A stretch of 64,000 bases of DNA from Micromonospora sediminicola (GTDB taxonomy: Bacteria; Actinomycetota; Actinomycetes; Mycobacteriales; Micromonosporaceae): NCBI RefSeq assembly GCF_900089585.1, contig NZ_FLRH01000004.1:1605001-1669000 (forward strand). The letters are read 5' to 3'. Made by a program: the position numbers and the translations under genes. The notes under the pieces are model-generated. The model had not been told where the DNA came from and made no database searches. It saw only the letters and a program-made list of their open reading frames with translations. Numbering within the stretch: the first letter of the stretch is position 1; each line of letters starts with the position of its first letter. Shown piece by piece: positions 52,101-64,000 of this stretch.

Positions 52101-52556
52101 GTGCGTCTCTACGCCGCTTACGGCTCAAACCTGGACCCCGCTCGCATGCGCGCCTACTGCCCGCATTCGCCGATGGTGGGCACCGGCTGGCTGGAGGGGT
52201 GGCGGCTCACCTTCGCGGGCGAGGACGTCATCGGCTGGGAGGGCTCGGTCAGCACCGTGGTGGAGTCCCCCGGTGACCGGGTCTTCGTGGCGCTCTACGA
52301 CATCCACCCGTACGACGCGGCCCAGCTCGACGAGATCGAGGGCGTGACCGCCGAAACCTACCGCCGGCTCACCGTGCGCGTCTCGACGCTGGACGGGGAC
52401 GTGACCGCGTGGGTCTACGTCTTCGACGGCTACGAGGGCGGGCTGCCGACGTCGTGGTACCTGTCGGAGATCGCGAACGCGGCCGAGAAGGCGGGCGCGC
52501 CGGACGACTACGTCACCGAGCTGCGGTCCCGCCCCACCGGCACCGCGTCCGCGTAG
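52101..52556 (+). CDS. gamma-glutamylcyclotransferase family protein
   Basis: A 151-residue GGCT-fold protein: YAAYGSNLDPARM (substrate loop), catalytic Glu in DEIEGV and VYVFDGYEGG. Function by family: release of 5-oxoproline from gamma-glutamyl compounds. GTG 52101 is leaderless (TATCGT at seven bases). The 165 bp upstream, between this gene and lpdA, includes a GC-rich segment (about 51,950-52,000) that resembles sequences often seen beside start codons in this family of bacteria. Confidence 0.85.
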   Translation: MRLYAAYGSNLDPARMRAYCPHSPMVGTGWLEGWRLTFAGEDVIGWEGSVSTVVESPGDRVFVALYDIHPYDAAQLDEIEGVTAETYRRLTVRVSTLDGDVTAWVYVFDGYEGGLPTSWYLSEIANAAEKAGAPDDYVTELRSRPTGTASA

Positions 52557-52630
52557 CGCGTCTCCCACCCCTCCAGTGTGCGCCGGACGGACACCGGCCC
52601 GCTCGGCGACCCCGACGCGGGGGTCCCGGG

Positions 52631-53593
52631 TCACACCTGCGGGGCGGGCACGTTCCGCTCGTACATGTCGGTCCAGCGCTCCTCCACCAGCCCGACGGAG
52701 CGGTAGAGGGTGACCGGGGCGGTGGGGTTGGCCAGGTCCACGCCCAGCCCGGCGCCCTCGCGGCCCTTCGTCGCGTAGATCGCGAAGGCCCGGCGCAGCA
52801 GCGCCGCGCCCACCCCGCGCCGCCGGTGGGCGGGCAGCACCGAGAGCGTCCGGACCCAGCCCATGCCCTGGTCGAGCGCCTGGTCGGAGGACTGGAGGGC
52901 CCCGGCCGGCTCGCCGTCGACCTCGGCCAGCAGCCACTCGTCCCAGACCTTGCCGCTGGACGGGAGCAGCTCCCGCCACCGCGCGAAGTCGAGCGGCTCG
53001 TGGTCGGGGGTGTCCCGGAACGCGGTGTCGTGGATCCGGTGGAACAGCCGCAGGTCGCTCTCGTCGTCGGCGCGCAGCGGCCGGATCGTCACCCCGGCCG
53101 GTGGCGCCGCCTCGGCGGGCAGGTCGGCCAGCGAACGGGTCATCCGGACGTACCGCTTGACCCGGGTGAACCCGGCCTCCACCAGCTCACCCGCCCAGCG
53201 GGCCTCCGGGGCGAAGACGGCGGTGCGGGCGGTCAGCGCGGACCGGCCCCGCTCGGCGGCCCGTTCGGCGACCCGGGCGAGCAGCCGGGCCAGCAGCGGG
53301 GCGCGCAGGTCCCCGCCGTGGTCCGGGTCCACGTAGACCTCGACGAACTCCCGGCCCACCCCGGTCGGGTTGCTCAGGATCGCCCAGCCGACCACCACCC
53401 CGTCCGGGTCGGTGACCAGCCAGGAGTCCCGCGCCGGGTCGACGAAGGGCGCGGTCAGCGCGTCCCGTACGTCGTCCGCGTCGAAGTCGGGGTAGCCCAC
53501 GGCGAACGTGTCGGCGGCGTGCACCACCGCCAGAATCGCGGTCACGTCGTCGAGGGTGGGGCGGCGGGCGGTCCAGCCGGCGGGGAGCGTCAC
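52631..53593 (-). CDS. tandem GNAT acetyltransferase
   Basis: A 320-residue protein with two GNAT domains. The N-terminal copy (1-150) has VVGWAILSNP and VDPDHGGDLRAPLLARLL; the C-terminal copy (about 170-320) has TLSVLPAHRRRGVGAALLRRAF with the intact acetyl-CoA loop, and NPTAPVTLYRSVGL. Only the second seems catalytically complete. GTG 53593 with CAGGAT seven bases upstream. Substrate unknown; not clearly MshD. Confidence 0.87.
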   Translation of the reverse strand: MTLPAGWTARRPTLDDVTAILAVVHAADTFAVGYPDFDADDVRDALTAPFVDPARDSWLVTDPDGVVVGWAILSNPTGVGREFVEVYVDPDHGGDLRAPLLARLLARVAERAAERGRSALTARTAVFAPEARWAGELVEAGFTRVKRYVRMTRSLADLPAEAAPPAGVTIRPLRADDESDLRLFHRIHDTAFRDTPDHEPLDFARWRELLPSSGKVWDEWLLAEVDGEPAGALQSSDQALDQGMGWVRTLSVLPAHRRRGVGAALLRRAFAIYATKGREGAGLGVDLANPTAPVTLYRSVGLVEERWTDMYERNVPAPQV

Positions 53594-53635
53594 GGGGCAG
53601 ATCCTGGCAGCCGGGCCGGCCGGGACGCCTCCCAT

Positions 53636-54376
53636 TTATCCGCCCCGGGCGCGCGGCCGGGCGGCGGTGAGCAGGTGGACCAGCTCGGTGCCCTCGACCG
53701 GGCCGAGCGCGCGGAACGCCGGGGACACCAGGCGGTCGGTCACCGCCTCGGCCCAGAGCCGCCGCCGCACCAGCGGCCCGACCGGCGGGTAGGGCGGGGC
53801 CCAGCCGCAGGCGGCGGCCCCCGCCTCCCCCTCCGGCCCGGCCAGCACCGCCTCCAGCGGCGTCAGCCCGGCCGCCCGCACGGCCAGCAGGTAGGCCCCG
53901 GCGAAGTGCTCGCGCAGCAGCAGCAGCCCGACGGCGGCCCGGGCGCCGGGGGACGGGTCGGGCACCGGCATGGCGCGCCAGGCGGCGAAGAGCGGCATGG
54001 CGCTGCCGTCGGCGGCCTCGACCGCCCGGCCGAGCAGCCCGGCGAGCCGGGACACCTCGGGACTCCCACCCAGCCGGGCCGCGCCCCAGCGGCAGCACTC
54101 GGCGAGGTTGGCGGCGGCGACCTCCAGCGGCGGGACGGTCCGCGCGGCGGCGTCCCAGCCGTCGGCGACCGCCTCGGGGGCGATGAAGCCGAGCGCGGCG
54201 GCCACCGTCTCGGCGCGTACGTCGCCGAGCGCGCCGGCCCGGCCGGTGATGTAGAAGGCCCACCCGGAGATGCCGAGCAGCCGGGCCCGGCGCAGCGTCG
54301 ACGGGCAGCGGGAGAACGCCTCGCCGAGTTCCAGCGCCAGCGGCTTGCACGCGGCGGCCACCTGCTCCGGGGTCAT
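53636..54376 (-). CDS. SCO6745-family protein (SalK-like)
   Basis: A 246-residue protein of the family named after S. coelicolor SCO6745: KPLALELGEAFSRCPSTLRRARLLGISGWAFYITGRAGALGDV, then FIAPEAVADGWDAA. Mostly helical. Related proteins occur beside antibiotic gene clusters; function unclear. ATG 54376 with GGGGGTCACCG upstream. Lies 42 bp upstream of the GNAT gene and 43 bp downstream of the coiled-coil gene, so the four genes 52631-56051 may be co-transcribed. Confidence 0.8.
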   Translation of the reverse strand: MTPEQVAAACKPLALELGEAFSRCPSTLRRARLLGISGWAFYITGRAGALGDVRAETVAAALGFIAPEAVADGWDAAARTVPPLEVAAANLAECCRWGAARLGGSPEVSRLAGLLGRAVEAADGSAMPLFAAWRAMPVPDPSPGARAAVGLLLLREHFAGAYLLAVRAAGLTPLEAVLAGPEGEAGAAACGWAPPYPPVGPLVRRRLWAEAVTDRLVSPAFRALGPVEGTELVHLLTAARPRARGG

Positions 54377-54419
54377 CGGTGACCCCCCGCCGTCCGTCCA
54401 CCGTGGCCGCTCATCACGC

Positions 54420-55418
54420 TCAGTCTGCCTCGTGATCACCCTCCATGGCATCCCCCTCTTCGGCGTCGAGCGCCTCCAGGACGCCCTCCACCTCGCCGGC
54501 GCGCCGCCGGGCGGCGCTGAGCGCGCGTTCCGCGCCCCGGCGGGCCAGCTTGGCCCGGCTCAGCTCCTGCTCGGCCGCCGCCCGACGGCGCTCCAGCTCG
54601 GCCAGCTCGGTCTCGATCCGGTCCAACGTCGCGGCGCCGTCCCGCTCGGCCCGTTCGGCCCCGGACAGCTCCGCCTCGGCCCGGCCCAGCTCCGCGCGCG
54701 CCTTCTCCAGCTCGCGGGCGGCCGTCCGCCGCCGCTTGGCCCGTTCGGCCCGCGCCGCCCGTTCCTCGCGCGCCCGGCGCGCCTCGGCCGCCCGGTCCGG
54801 TACGCCGGACGTCCCCGCCTTCTCCGGTACGCCGGACTTCCCGGCCCGCTCCGGTACGCCGGACCTGCCCGCGCGCTCGGGTTGGGTGGGCTCCTCGTCG
54901 TCGCCGGTGATCAGCCGCAGCTGGGGGCGGGGCACCTCACCGAACCCGGCGTAGTGGCTGGCCCGCAGCAGCCGGCCGGCGCGTACCTGGTCGGCCACCT
55001 CGGTGTCGGAGAGCGCGGCGTTGAGCGTCGCCTCCACCTCGCCCAGCGGCAGTTTCCCGGCCGGGGGCGCGGCGGGTTCGGCGGCGGCCAGCCGGCGTAC
55101 CTCGGCGACCAGCGCGCCCACGACGGCGCGCCGCTGCGCGGAGAGCTCGCGGAGCGTGCCGCCGCGCAGGTCGCGTTGGGCGGCGCGGAGCGCCTCGGCG
55201 AGCTGGGTCAGGTCGGCGACCAGCTCGGGCCGGCGGATCGCGAGCAGGTTGACCAGCCAGGCCGCGACCGTGGGCCGGCGGAGCCGCCCGATCTCCCGGG
55301 CGGTACGCGGGTCGCCGGCCTGGCGCGCCTCCGCCACCGCGGCGTCCCGGGCCGCGACGAACCGGTCCGGGGGCGTGGCGTAGAGCCGCCGGACCACGTC
55401 GGCAGGGGGGCCGGGCAC
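54420..55418 (-). CDS. coiled-coil protein of unknown function
   Basis: A 332-residue protein: helical N-terminal domain (1-175), three 9-residue tandem repeats (ERAGRSGVP-like, about 185-211, encoded at 54796-54876), then about 100 residues of highly charged Ala/Glu/Arg coiled coil. No signal peptide or membrane segment. GTG 55418 is three bases after the MBL stop. Function unknown; the tight spacing suggests expression with the MBL hydrolase. Confidence 0.72.
   Translation of the reverse strand: MPGPPADVVRRLYATPPDRFVAARDAAVAEARQAGDPRTAREIGRLRRPTVAAWLVNLLAIRRPELVADLTQLAEALRAAQRDLRGGTLRELSAQRRAVVGALVAEVRRLAAAEPAAPPAGKLPLGEVEATLNAALSDTEVADQVRAGRLLRASHYAGFGEVPRPQLRLITGDDEEPTQPERAGRSGVPERAGKSGVPEKAGTSGVPDRAAEARRAREERAARAERAKRRRTAARELEKARAELGRAEAELSGAERAERDGAATLDRIETELAELERRRAAAEQELSRAKLARRGAERALSAARRRAGEVEGVLEALDAEEGDAMEGDHEAD
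54796..54876. repeat. three 27-bp tandem repeats in coiled-coil gene
   Basis: TCCGGTACGCCGGAC recurs every 27 bp three times, encoding a Gly/Val/Pro-ending nine-residue unit between the domain and the coiled coil; it can change length without breaking the frame. Confidence 0.75.
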
Positions 55419-55421
55419 GGT

Positions 55422-56051
55422 TCAGGCGTCGATCCGGGTACCGGGCTCCAGACGGCGGTAGTCGGTGTTCGACATCGCGGTGTACTGCCGGTCGAGCACA
55501 CCGAAGCCGTTGGCGTTGAGCAGACCGTCGTGCAGCGCGTAGGCCCGGCGGGGGGCGACGGCGCGGATGAAGTCGAGCACCTCGGAGAACTTCGACCAGG
55601 GCGCGTGTATCGGGGCGAAGAGCGTGTCCACCTGGACGTCGTCGGGGACGAACAGCGCGTCGCCCGGGTGGTAGACGACCTCGTCGAAGAGGTAGCCGAT
55701 GTTCTGGATCACGGGGATGTCCGGGTGGATGACCGCGTGCTGCCCGCCGTACGTCCGCACCGGCACGCCGGCGGCGGTGAACGACTCGCCCGGTGCGACC
55801 ACGACGAGCGCCTCGGCGGCGTCGCCGAGCACGCCGGCGAGTGAGGCGGGGCCGTTCACCTGGATCGGCCGGCGCTCCAGCGCCCGGGTCAGCGCGGCGA
55901 CGTCCACGTGGTCCGGGTGCTCGTGCGTGATCAGCACCGCGTCCGCCCCGTCCAGCGCCTCGGGTTCGCTGAAGACGCCGGGGTCGACGACCAGCACTCC
56001 CCCGTCGTGCTCCAGCCGGAGGCAGGAGTGGGTGAACTTGGTGACCTGCAT
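55422..56051 (-). CDS. MBL-fold metallohydrolase (UlaG-like)
   Basis: A 209-residue metallo-beta-lactamase-fold protein: KFTHSCLRLEHDGGVLVVDPG at the N-terminus and the zinc motif THEHPDHVD (HxExHxDH type). A later YALHDGLLN supplies another conserved His. Typical of the small actinobacterial L-ascorbate-6-phosphate lactonase-like group with unknown substrate. ATG 56051. First of a likely four-gene run with 3-43 bp gaps. Confidence 0.88.
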   Translation of the reverse strand: MQVTKFTHSCLRLEHDGGVLVVDPGVFSEPEALDGADAVLITHEHPDHVDVAALTRALERRPIQVNGPASLAGVLGDAAEALVVVAPGESFTAAGVPVRTYGGQHAVIHPDIPVIQNIGYLFDEVVYHPGDALFVPDDVQVDTLFAPIHAPWSKFSEVLDFIRAVAPRRAYALHDGLLNANGFGVLDRQYTAMSNTDYRRLEPGTRIDA

Positions 56052-56173
56052 CGTGACTCCTCGATTATCGAATCGTGATGTCCTCAGCGCAGTCTGCCGG
56101 AACCGGCGCGACGACGCGTCGCGTCCGAGGTATCGGCCCCGGCTCGCGGGGCCGTCGACGATCGGAGCGGGGA

Positions 56174-57133
56174 ATGGGCGGACGACGACTCCGGGGCGTG
56201 GCCCTGGTGGCCGTGGGCCTGGCCGCGGTGCTGGCCGTGGGGGCGTGCAGCGCGGGCGGGGACAGTGGCAGCAACGACGCGGCGGCGCCGGCGGCGGAGG
56301 GCGGCGGGGACGCCGGAGCGGAGCGGGACCAGGCGGCCCCGGGCGGGACCGGCGGCGCCGACCTGCGGGTGGACCAGCGGTCCATCATCTACACCGGAAC
56401 GATGCAGGTCCGGGTGGACGACGTGGACACCGCGGCACGGGAGGCGACCACGGCGGTGACCGCGGCCGGCGGCTTCGTCGGCGGCGACCGGCGGTCGAGC
56501 GAGTCGGCGGACGCGCGGGCGGTGCTGACGCTGCGGGTGCCGGCGGACCGGTTCGCCGGTGTGATCGACCAGCTGGCCGGGTTCGGCCGCCAGGAGCGCC
56601 GGGAGATCCGCACCGAGGACGTGACCGAGCAGGTGGTCGACCTGGACGCCCGGATCGCCACCCAGCGGGCCCGGGTGGAGAGCGCCCGCAAGCTGCTGGC
56701 CCAGGCCAGCTCGGTGGACCAGCTGGTCGCCCTGGAGAACGAGGTGGGCACCCGGCAGGCCGACCTGGCCGCGTTGGAGGCCCGCAAGCGTCGACTGGCC
56801 GACCTGACCGCGCTCTCCACCATCACCGTGACGTTCCTGGGCCGGGACGCCAGCACCGCCGAGGAGGAGGCCGACCTCGGCTTCCTGACCGGGCTGGGCG
56901 GCGGCTGGACGGTCTTCCTCACCTCGGTGCGCGTGCTGCTCACCGTGCTCGGCGCGGTCCTGCCGTTCGCGGTGGTGATCGGCGTACCGCTGTGGCTGCT
57001 GCTGCGGTGGCGACGCCGGCGGGGCCGCCGGACGCCGCCGCCCGGCGGGCCGCAGCCGCCGGCGCCGGTCGGGCCGACCGGCGGTCCGGTCAGCGCGCCG
57101 CCGCCAGTGCCCGCAGCGCGGTCTGGACCATGA
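56174..57133 (+). CDS. DUF4349 lipoprotein
   Basis: A 319-residue lipoprotein with signal peptide and lipobox (VLAVGAC, Cys near residue 22), a Gly/Ala/Asp-rich linker, the DUF4349 domain (about 65-250, with a coiled coil RVESARKLLAQASSVDQLVALENEVGT broken across the middle), one membrane segment (about 262-285) and a Pro-rich tail. Its 3' end overlaps that of the converging M20 gene by 44 bp. ATG 56174 has GGAGCGGGGA upstream; 56075 is a less likely start. Confidence 0.82.
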   Translation: MGGRRLRGVALVAVGLAAVLAVGACSAGGDSGSNDAAAPAAEGGGDAGAERDQAAPGGTGGADLRVDQRSIIYTGTMQVRVDDVDTAAREATTAVTAAGGFVGGDRRSSESADARAVLTLRVPADRFAGVIDQLAGFGRQERREIRTEDVTEQVVDLDARIATQRARVESARKLLAQASSVDQLVALENEVGTRQADLAALEARKRRLADLTALSTITVTFLGRDASTAEEEADLGFLTGLGGGWTVFLTSVRVLLTVLGAVLPFAVVIGVPLWLLLRWRRRRGRRTPPPGGPQPPAPVGPTGGPVSAPPPVPAARSGP

Positions 57134-58349
57134 GGCGTACGCCCACCTCGATGGCGCGCTCGTCCACGTCGAAGGAGGCCCGGTGCAGGTCCACGTTGGG
57201 CCCGCTCCGGCCGACGCCGAGGCGGGCGAGCGCGCCGGGCACGTGCTCCAGGTACCAGGAGAAGTCCTCGCCGCCCATGCTCTGCGGCGTCTCGGCGATG
57301 CCCTCCGGCCCGAGCGCCGACGCGGTGGCCGCGGTGAGCACGCCGATGGCCCGGGCGTCGTTGGTCACCGGCGGCCGGCCGCGCAGGTATTCCAGGTCGA
57401 CGGTGGCGCCGGTGGGCGCGAGCACGTCCCGCACCACCTGGGCCACGATCTTGGGCGCCTGGTCCCAGGTGTCGCGGTCCATCACCCGCAGGGTGCCGGC
57501 GGCGCACGCCTCGGACGGGATCACGTTGTAGCGGGTGCCGGCCGAGGCGTGGCCGAACACCAGCAGCAGCCCGCTGTTGGCCGGCACCCGGCGGCTGATC
57601 AGCGTCGGCACCTCGGTGACGAGCCGGCCGAGCGCGTCGACCAGGTCGACGGTCAGGTGCGGGCGGGCGGTGTGCCCGCCGGGACCGGTGAGCCGGACGG
57701 TGACGTTGTCGGCCGCGGCGGTGATCGGGCCGACCCGCAGGCCGACCTTGCCCACCGGCAGGTTGGGGTCGCAGTGCAAGGCGAAGATCTGCACCACGTC
57801 GTCGAGGCCGCCGGCCTCGATGACCTCCAGCGAGCCGCAGGGCAGGATCTCCTCGGCCGGCTGGAAGATCAGCCGCACCCGGCCGTCGAGCTGACCGAGG
57901 TCGGCCAACTGGGCGAGCAGCATGCCGACGCCGAGCATCACCGAGGTGTGCACGTCGTGGCCGCAGGCGTGGCAGACGCCCTCCACGGTGGACCGGTACG
58001 ACACGTCCTTCGGGTCGCTCAGCGGCAGCGCGTCGATGTCGGCGCGGAGCGCGATCACCGGCCCGTCCGGGCGACCGTCGACGTCGCAGATGACGCCGTT
58101 GCCCTTGGGGAGCAGGCGCGGCTTCAGCCCGGCGAGCGAGAGTTCCCGGTGCACCAGCGCGGCCGTCTCGAATTCCTCGCCCGACAGTTCCGGGTGCGAG
58201 TGAATGTGCCGGCGGGTCTCGATGAGGCCGGGTACCCGCAGCGCGAGCAGATGGTCGAGCTCGAAGGGCAGGGGCTGGGAACCGGTCGGCGTCTCGGGCC
58301 GGGACGACGCCAGCGGGCCACCGGAAGGCAGCGTCAACGCACTCGTCAC
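57090..58349 (-). CDS. M20 family amidohydrolase
   Basis: A 419-residue M20D amidohydrolase/peptidase: RRHIHSHPELSGEE, ALRADIDALPL, and the metal motif CHACGHDVHTSVMLG (Cys, His, Asp ligands); GPGGHTARPH in the lid domain and MGGEDFSWYLEHVPGALARLG near the C-terminus. Related to hippurate/IAA-amino acid hydrolases. GTG 58349 is used because upstream codons to ATG 58535 (which has a perfect AGGAGG) lack coding bias. An N-terminally extended form of 481 residues is possible. Confidence 0.87.
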   Translation of the reverse strand: MTSALTLPSGGPLASSRPETPTGSQPLPFELDHLLALRVPGLIETRRHIHSHPELSGEEFETAALVHRELSLAGLKPRLLPKGNGVICDVDGRPDGPVIALRADIDALPLSDPKDVSYRSTVEGVCHACGHDVHTSVMLGVGMLLAQLADLGQLDGRVRLIFQPAEEILPCGSLEVIEAGGLDDVVQIFALHCDPNLPVGKVGLRVGPITAAADNVTVRLTGPGGHTARPHLTVDLVDALGRLVTEVPTLISRRVPANSGLLLVFGHASAGTRYNVIPSEACAAGTLRVMDRDTWDQAPKIVAQVVRDVLAPTGATVDLEYLRGRPPVTNDARAIGVLTAATASALGPEGIAETPQSMGGEDFSWYLEHVPGALARLGVGRSGPNVDLHRASFDVDERAIEVGVRLMVQTALRALAAAR

Positions 58350-58908
58350 GTCGAATTCTCGATCACTAGAGATGGATGGATCTTCGGGGAGAACAGCAGA
58401 CAGCCTAGACCTCCGGCGGTGACGCTGCGCAACATCTTTCGCGTAGCGGTCGGACCGCGCAGCGTCACGAATGCCCTGGTGGGAGGGCTCGAATATCTGC
58501 GGGACAGCAGGTAGATCGCGGTCGGACGCCGTCATCTGCCCCCCACCTCCTACAACGCGTAACCGATTCATCGGTCACCAAATACCGGTCGTCGTTCCGA
58601 ATTGTCGCATTAGTTGCGGCAATTAACTGCCGCTCCGACAATTGCGCGACAACAGTCGGCTGCCGGACGACTCCCGACGGTGACATGACTGTCCGCCGAA
58701 CGACCGCACAGGCTGTCCGTCCCGTTCCCCCGTTCGGGTTACCCGCATTCCCGAATCGCACACGCGCCACGGTCACGGCCACACTGCCCGCGGACGCGTC
58801 GGCACCGCCCCGGGCGGCGTCGCCCGGGGAGGGATCCGCGCCGGGCCGCATCGCCCGCCGCGTGCGGGGAGGCTTCCACCGTACGCCGCCAGAGCGTGTC
58901 CGCCCAGG
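58350..58908 (-). other. structured upstream region of M20 gene
   Basis: A 559-bp stretch, less GC-rich than coding DNA, between the mutase stop and the M20 start. It holds a perfect 12-bp stem (GTGACGCTGCGC 58419-58430 with 58457-58468, 26-nt loop) and a nested hairpin at 58600-58643 (AATTGTCG/CGACAATT outside GCGGCA/TGCCGC). An AGGAGG at 58546-58551 precedes an in-frame ATG. It may be a leader RNA controlling the M20 gene; no known riboswitch class was recognised. Confidence 0.4.
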
Positions 58909-60492
<1,584 letters not shown>

Positions 60493-60695
60493 TACCGGAT
60501 GGTAGGACGCGGCCGCCGCTCGATGGGTGAGGGATACCGCACACCGGGCGGTGGCGGCCCACCGGAGGTGAGTAGCTGGCCACATACCGTCGAGTAGGTA
60601 AACGCCCGCCGCGTCGGGTTTCGCATCGGGCGTCGGAACCAGCAAGATAGAGGGGTTGTGTCCCAGCCCCCTCGATATCCCCCGGTGGCTTTTCT

Positions 60696-62705
<2,010 letters not shown>

Positions 62706-62755
62706 GTCGAGGCCGACGGCCAGTGGTGATCCGTCGCCGTGCTATCAAGAGGCCA

Positions 62756-64000
62756 TGGCGGCGGACACCACTGACCTTGACGACCTTCGCGCGCGAGCCG
62801 AGAGCTGGCTCGCCGACGACCCCGACCCGGCCGACCGGGACGAGCTGCGCGCCGTCCTCGACGGGCTGCCCGGCACCGCCGGCGAGCTGGCCGACCGCTT
62901 CGCCGGCCCGCTGACCTTCGGCACCGCCGGCCTGCGCGGCCCGCTGCGCGCCGGGCCGAACGGGATGAACCTCGCCGTGGTCACCCAGGCCGCCGCCGGG
63001 CTCGTCGGCTGGCTCGCCGCCCAGGGCGGCGAGGGCCCGCTGGTGATCGGGTACGACGCCCGACGCGGGTCGCGCGCCTTCGCCGAGCGCACCGCGCAGG
63101 TGGCCACCGGCGCGGGCCGCCCGGCGCTGCTGCTGCCCCGCCCGCTGCCCACGCCCGTGCTGGCGTTCGCGGTCCGGCAGCTCGGCGCGGTCGCCGGCGT
63201 GATGGTCACCGCCAGCCACAACCCGCCGCAGGACAACGGCTACAAGGTCTACCTGGGCGCGCAGCTCGGCGGCGAGCTGGGCGCGGGGGCGCAGATCGTG
63301 CCGCCGGCCGACGCCGGCATCGAGGCGGCCATCCGCGCGGTCGGCCCGCTCGCGCAGGTGCCGCTCGGCCCGGCCGGCCAGGTGCTCGGCGACGACCTGG
63401 TCGCCGCGTACGTGGACCGGGCCGCCGCGGTGGTGGACCCGGCCGGGCCGAGGGACCTGAAGGTCGCGTACACGCCGCTGCACGGGGTGGGTGGCGTGGT
63501 GCTGACCGCCGCGTTCGCCCGGGCCGGCTTCGGCGTGCCCGGCGTGGTGCCGGAGCAGGCCGAGCCGGATCCGGCGTTCCCGACCGTGAGCTTCCCGAAC
63601 CCGGAGGAGCCGGGCGCGGTGGACCTGCTGGTCGCGCTCGCCGACCGCACCGGCGCGGACATCGCCATCGCCAACGACCCGGACGCGGACCGCTGCGCGG
63701 TCGCCGTACGCGACGCCGGGTCCTGGCGGATGCTGCGCGGCGACGAGGTGGGCGCGCTGCTCGCCGACCACCTGATGCGGCGCGGGGTGACCGGCCTCTA
63801 CGCCACCACGATCGTGTCGTCGACGTTGCTGCGGGCCATGGCCGAGGCCCGGGGGCTGCCCTACGACGAGACGCTGACCGGGTTCAAGTGGATCGTCCGG
63901 GCCGGCGGGGGCCGGGAGCCGCTGGTGTACGGCTACGAGGAGGCGCTGGGCTACTGCGTCGCGCCGGGCCACGTCCGGGACAAGGACGGCATCACCGCCG
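62756..64000 (+). CDS. phosphoglucomutase/phosphomannomutase (cut by window edge)
   Basis: The first 415 codons of an alpha-D-phosphohexomutase of the PgmB/ManB type; the gene continues past 64000. Phosphoserine S154 lies in MVTASHNPPQDNGYK, the metal loop is NDPDADRCA, and the sugar loop begins GYEEALGY. N-terminal FGTAGLRGPL is typical of actinobacterial PGM/PMM. ATG 62756 lies 50 bp after the kinase stop, with TATCAA six bases upstream. Confidence 0.93.

Noticed and set aside
52631..53593. Mycothiol synthase MshD
   Set aside because: The two-GNAT layout is similar, but the sequences around the second domain do not match MshD signatures I know; kept as a general GNAT.
58465..58851. 128-codon minus-strand frame upstream of the M20 gene
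   Set aside because: Lacks codon bias and any recognisable domain, and covers the hairpin region; treated as non-coding leader.

Overview
The window is chromosomal DNA from a high-GC actinomycete, most likely Micromonosporaceae (Micromonospora or Salinispora-like). The evidence is third-position GC bias in nearly every gene, many GTG starts, and a mycobacterial/actinobacterial gene set: an Rv1086-type short Z-isoprenyl diphosphate synthase, GuaB1, an LpdA-type quinone reductase, an acyl-CoA carboxylase epsilon subunit, a mycosin, and PknB-type kinases with an extracytoplasmic domain. At least sixteen coding starts are preceded by a TANNNT box 6-7 nt upstream, the mark of leaderless transcription. 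No rRNA, tRNA, CRISPR array or complete mobile element was recognised.

Layout. 0.2-9.8 kb: phoH, small unknown genes, an XRE regulator, trehalose-6-phosphatase, isoprenyl synthase, geranylgeranyl-reductase-type flavoprotein, GTP-dependent PEP carboxykinase. 10.3-12.2 kb: two GtrA-like proteins and a PH-domain membrane protein. 12.3-32.4 kb: the acyl-CoA carboxylase locus (birA, pccB, accE, maf, accA). It is spread over 20 kb because other genes lie between its members: an ECF sigma factor with a membrane partner, a ketopantoate-reductase-like gene, an M50 protease, a GH25 lysozyme, a Ser/Thr kinase, a type VII secretion-like trio (helical protein, Pro/Gly-rich protein, mycosin), an O-methyltransferase, an MFS transporter with an in-frame minisatellite, and a PadR-controlled DrrAB-type ABC exporter. 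32.5-45 kb: GuaB1, three regulator/transporter units (TetR-DoxX, MarR-MFS, MarR-heterodimeric ABC exporter), a truncated threonyl-tRNA synthetase paralog with a threonine attenuator, DedA, and a RelE/XRE toxin-antitoxin pair. 45-56 kb: small metabolic and regulatory genes (DUF998, VOC, NmrA, WYL, beta-lactamase-like hydrolase with TetR, LpdA, gamma-glutamylcyclotransferase) and a run of GNAT, SCO6745-like, coiled-coil and MBL genes. 56-64 kb: DUF4349 lipoprotein, M20 amidohydrolase with a structured upstream region, methylmalonyl-CoA mutase large subunit, a second Ser/Thr kinase, and phosphoglucomutase running off the right edge.

Functional links. PccB/AccE/AccA, activated by BirA, and the mutase subunit form a propionyl-CoA to succinyl-CoA route; PEP carboxykinase drains the oxaloacetate derived from it. 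Several regulator/target pairs carry visible palindromic operators.

The observations most worth following are: (1) the leaderless leader peptide with three consecutive Thr codons followed by a terminator, ahead of the editing-domain-less ThrRS paralog; (2) a dispersed repeat, present three times immediately at gene 3' ends, whose own edge supplies the stop codon; (3) the orphan mycosin trio with a lower-GC tract spanning two genes; (4) stop codons that double as the start of the -10 box for the next leaderless gene (maf and the O-methyltransferase).
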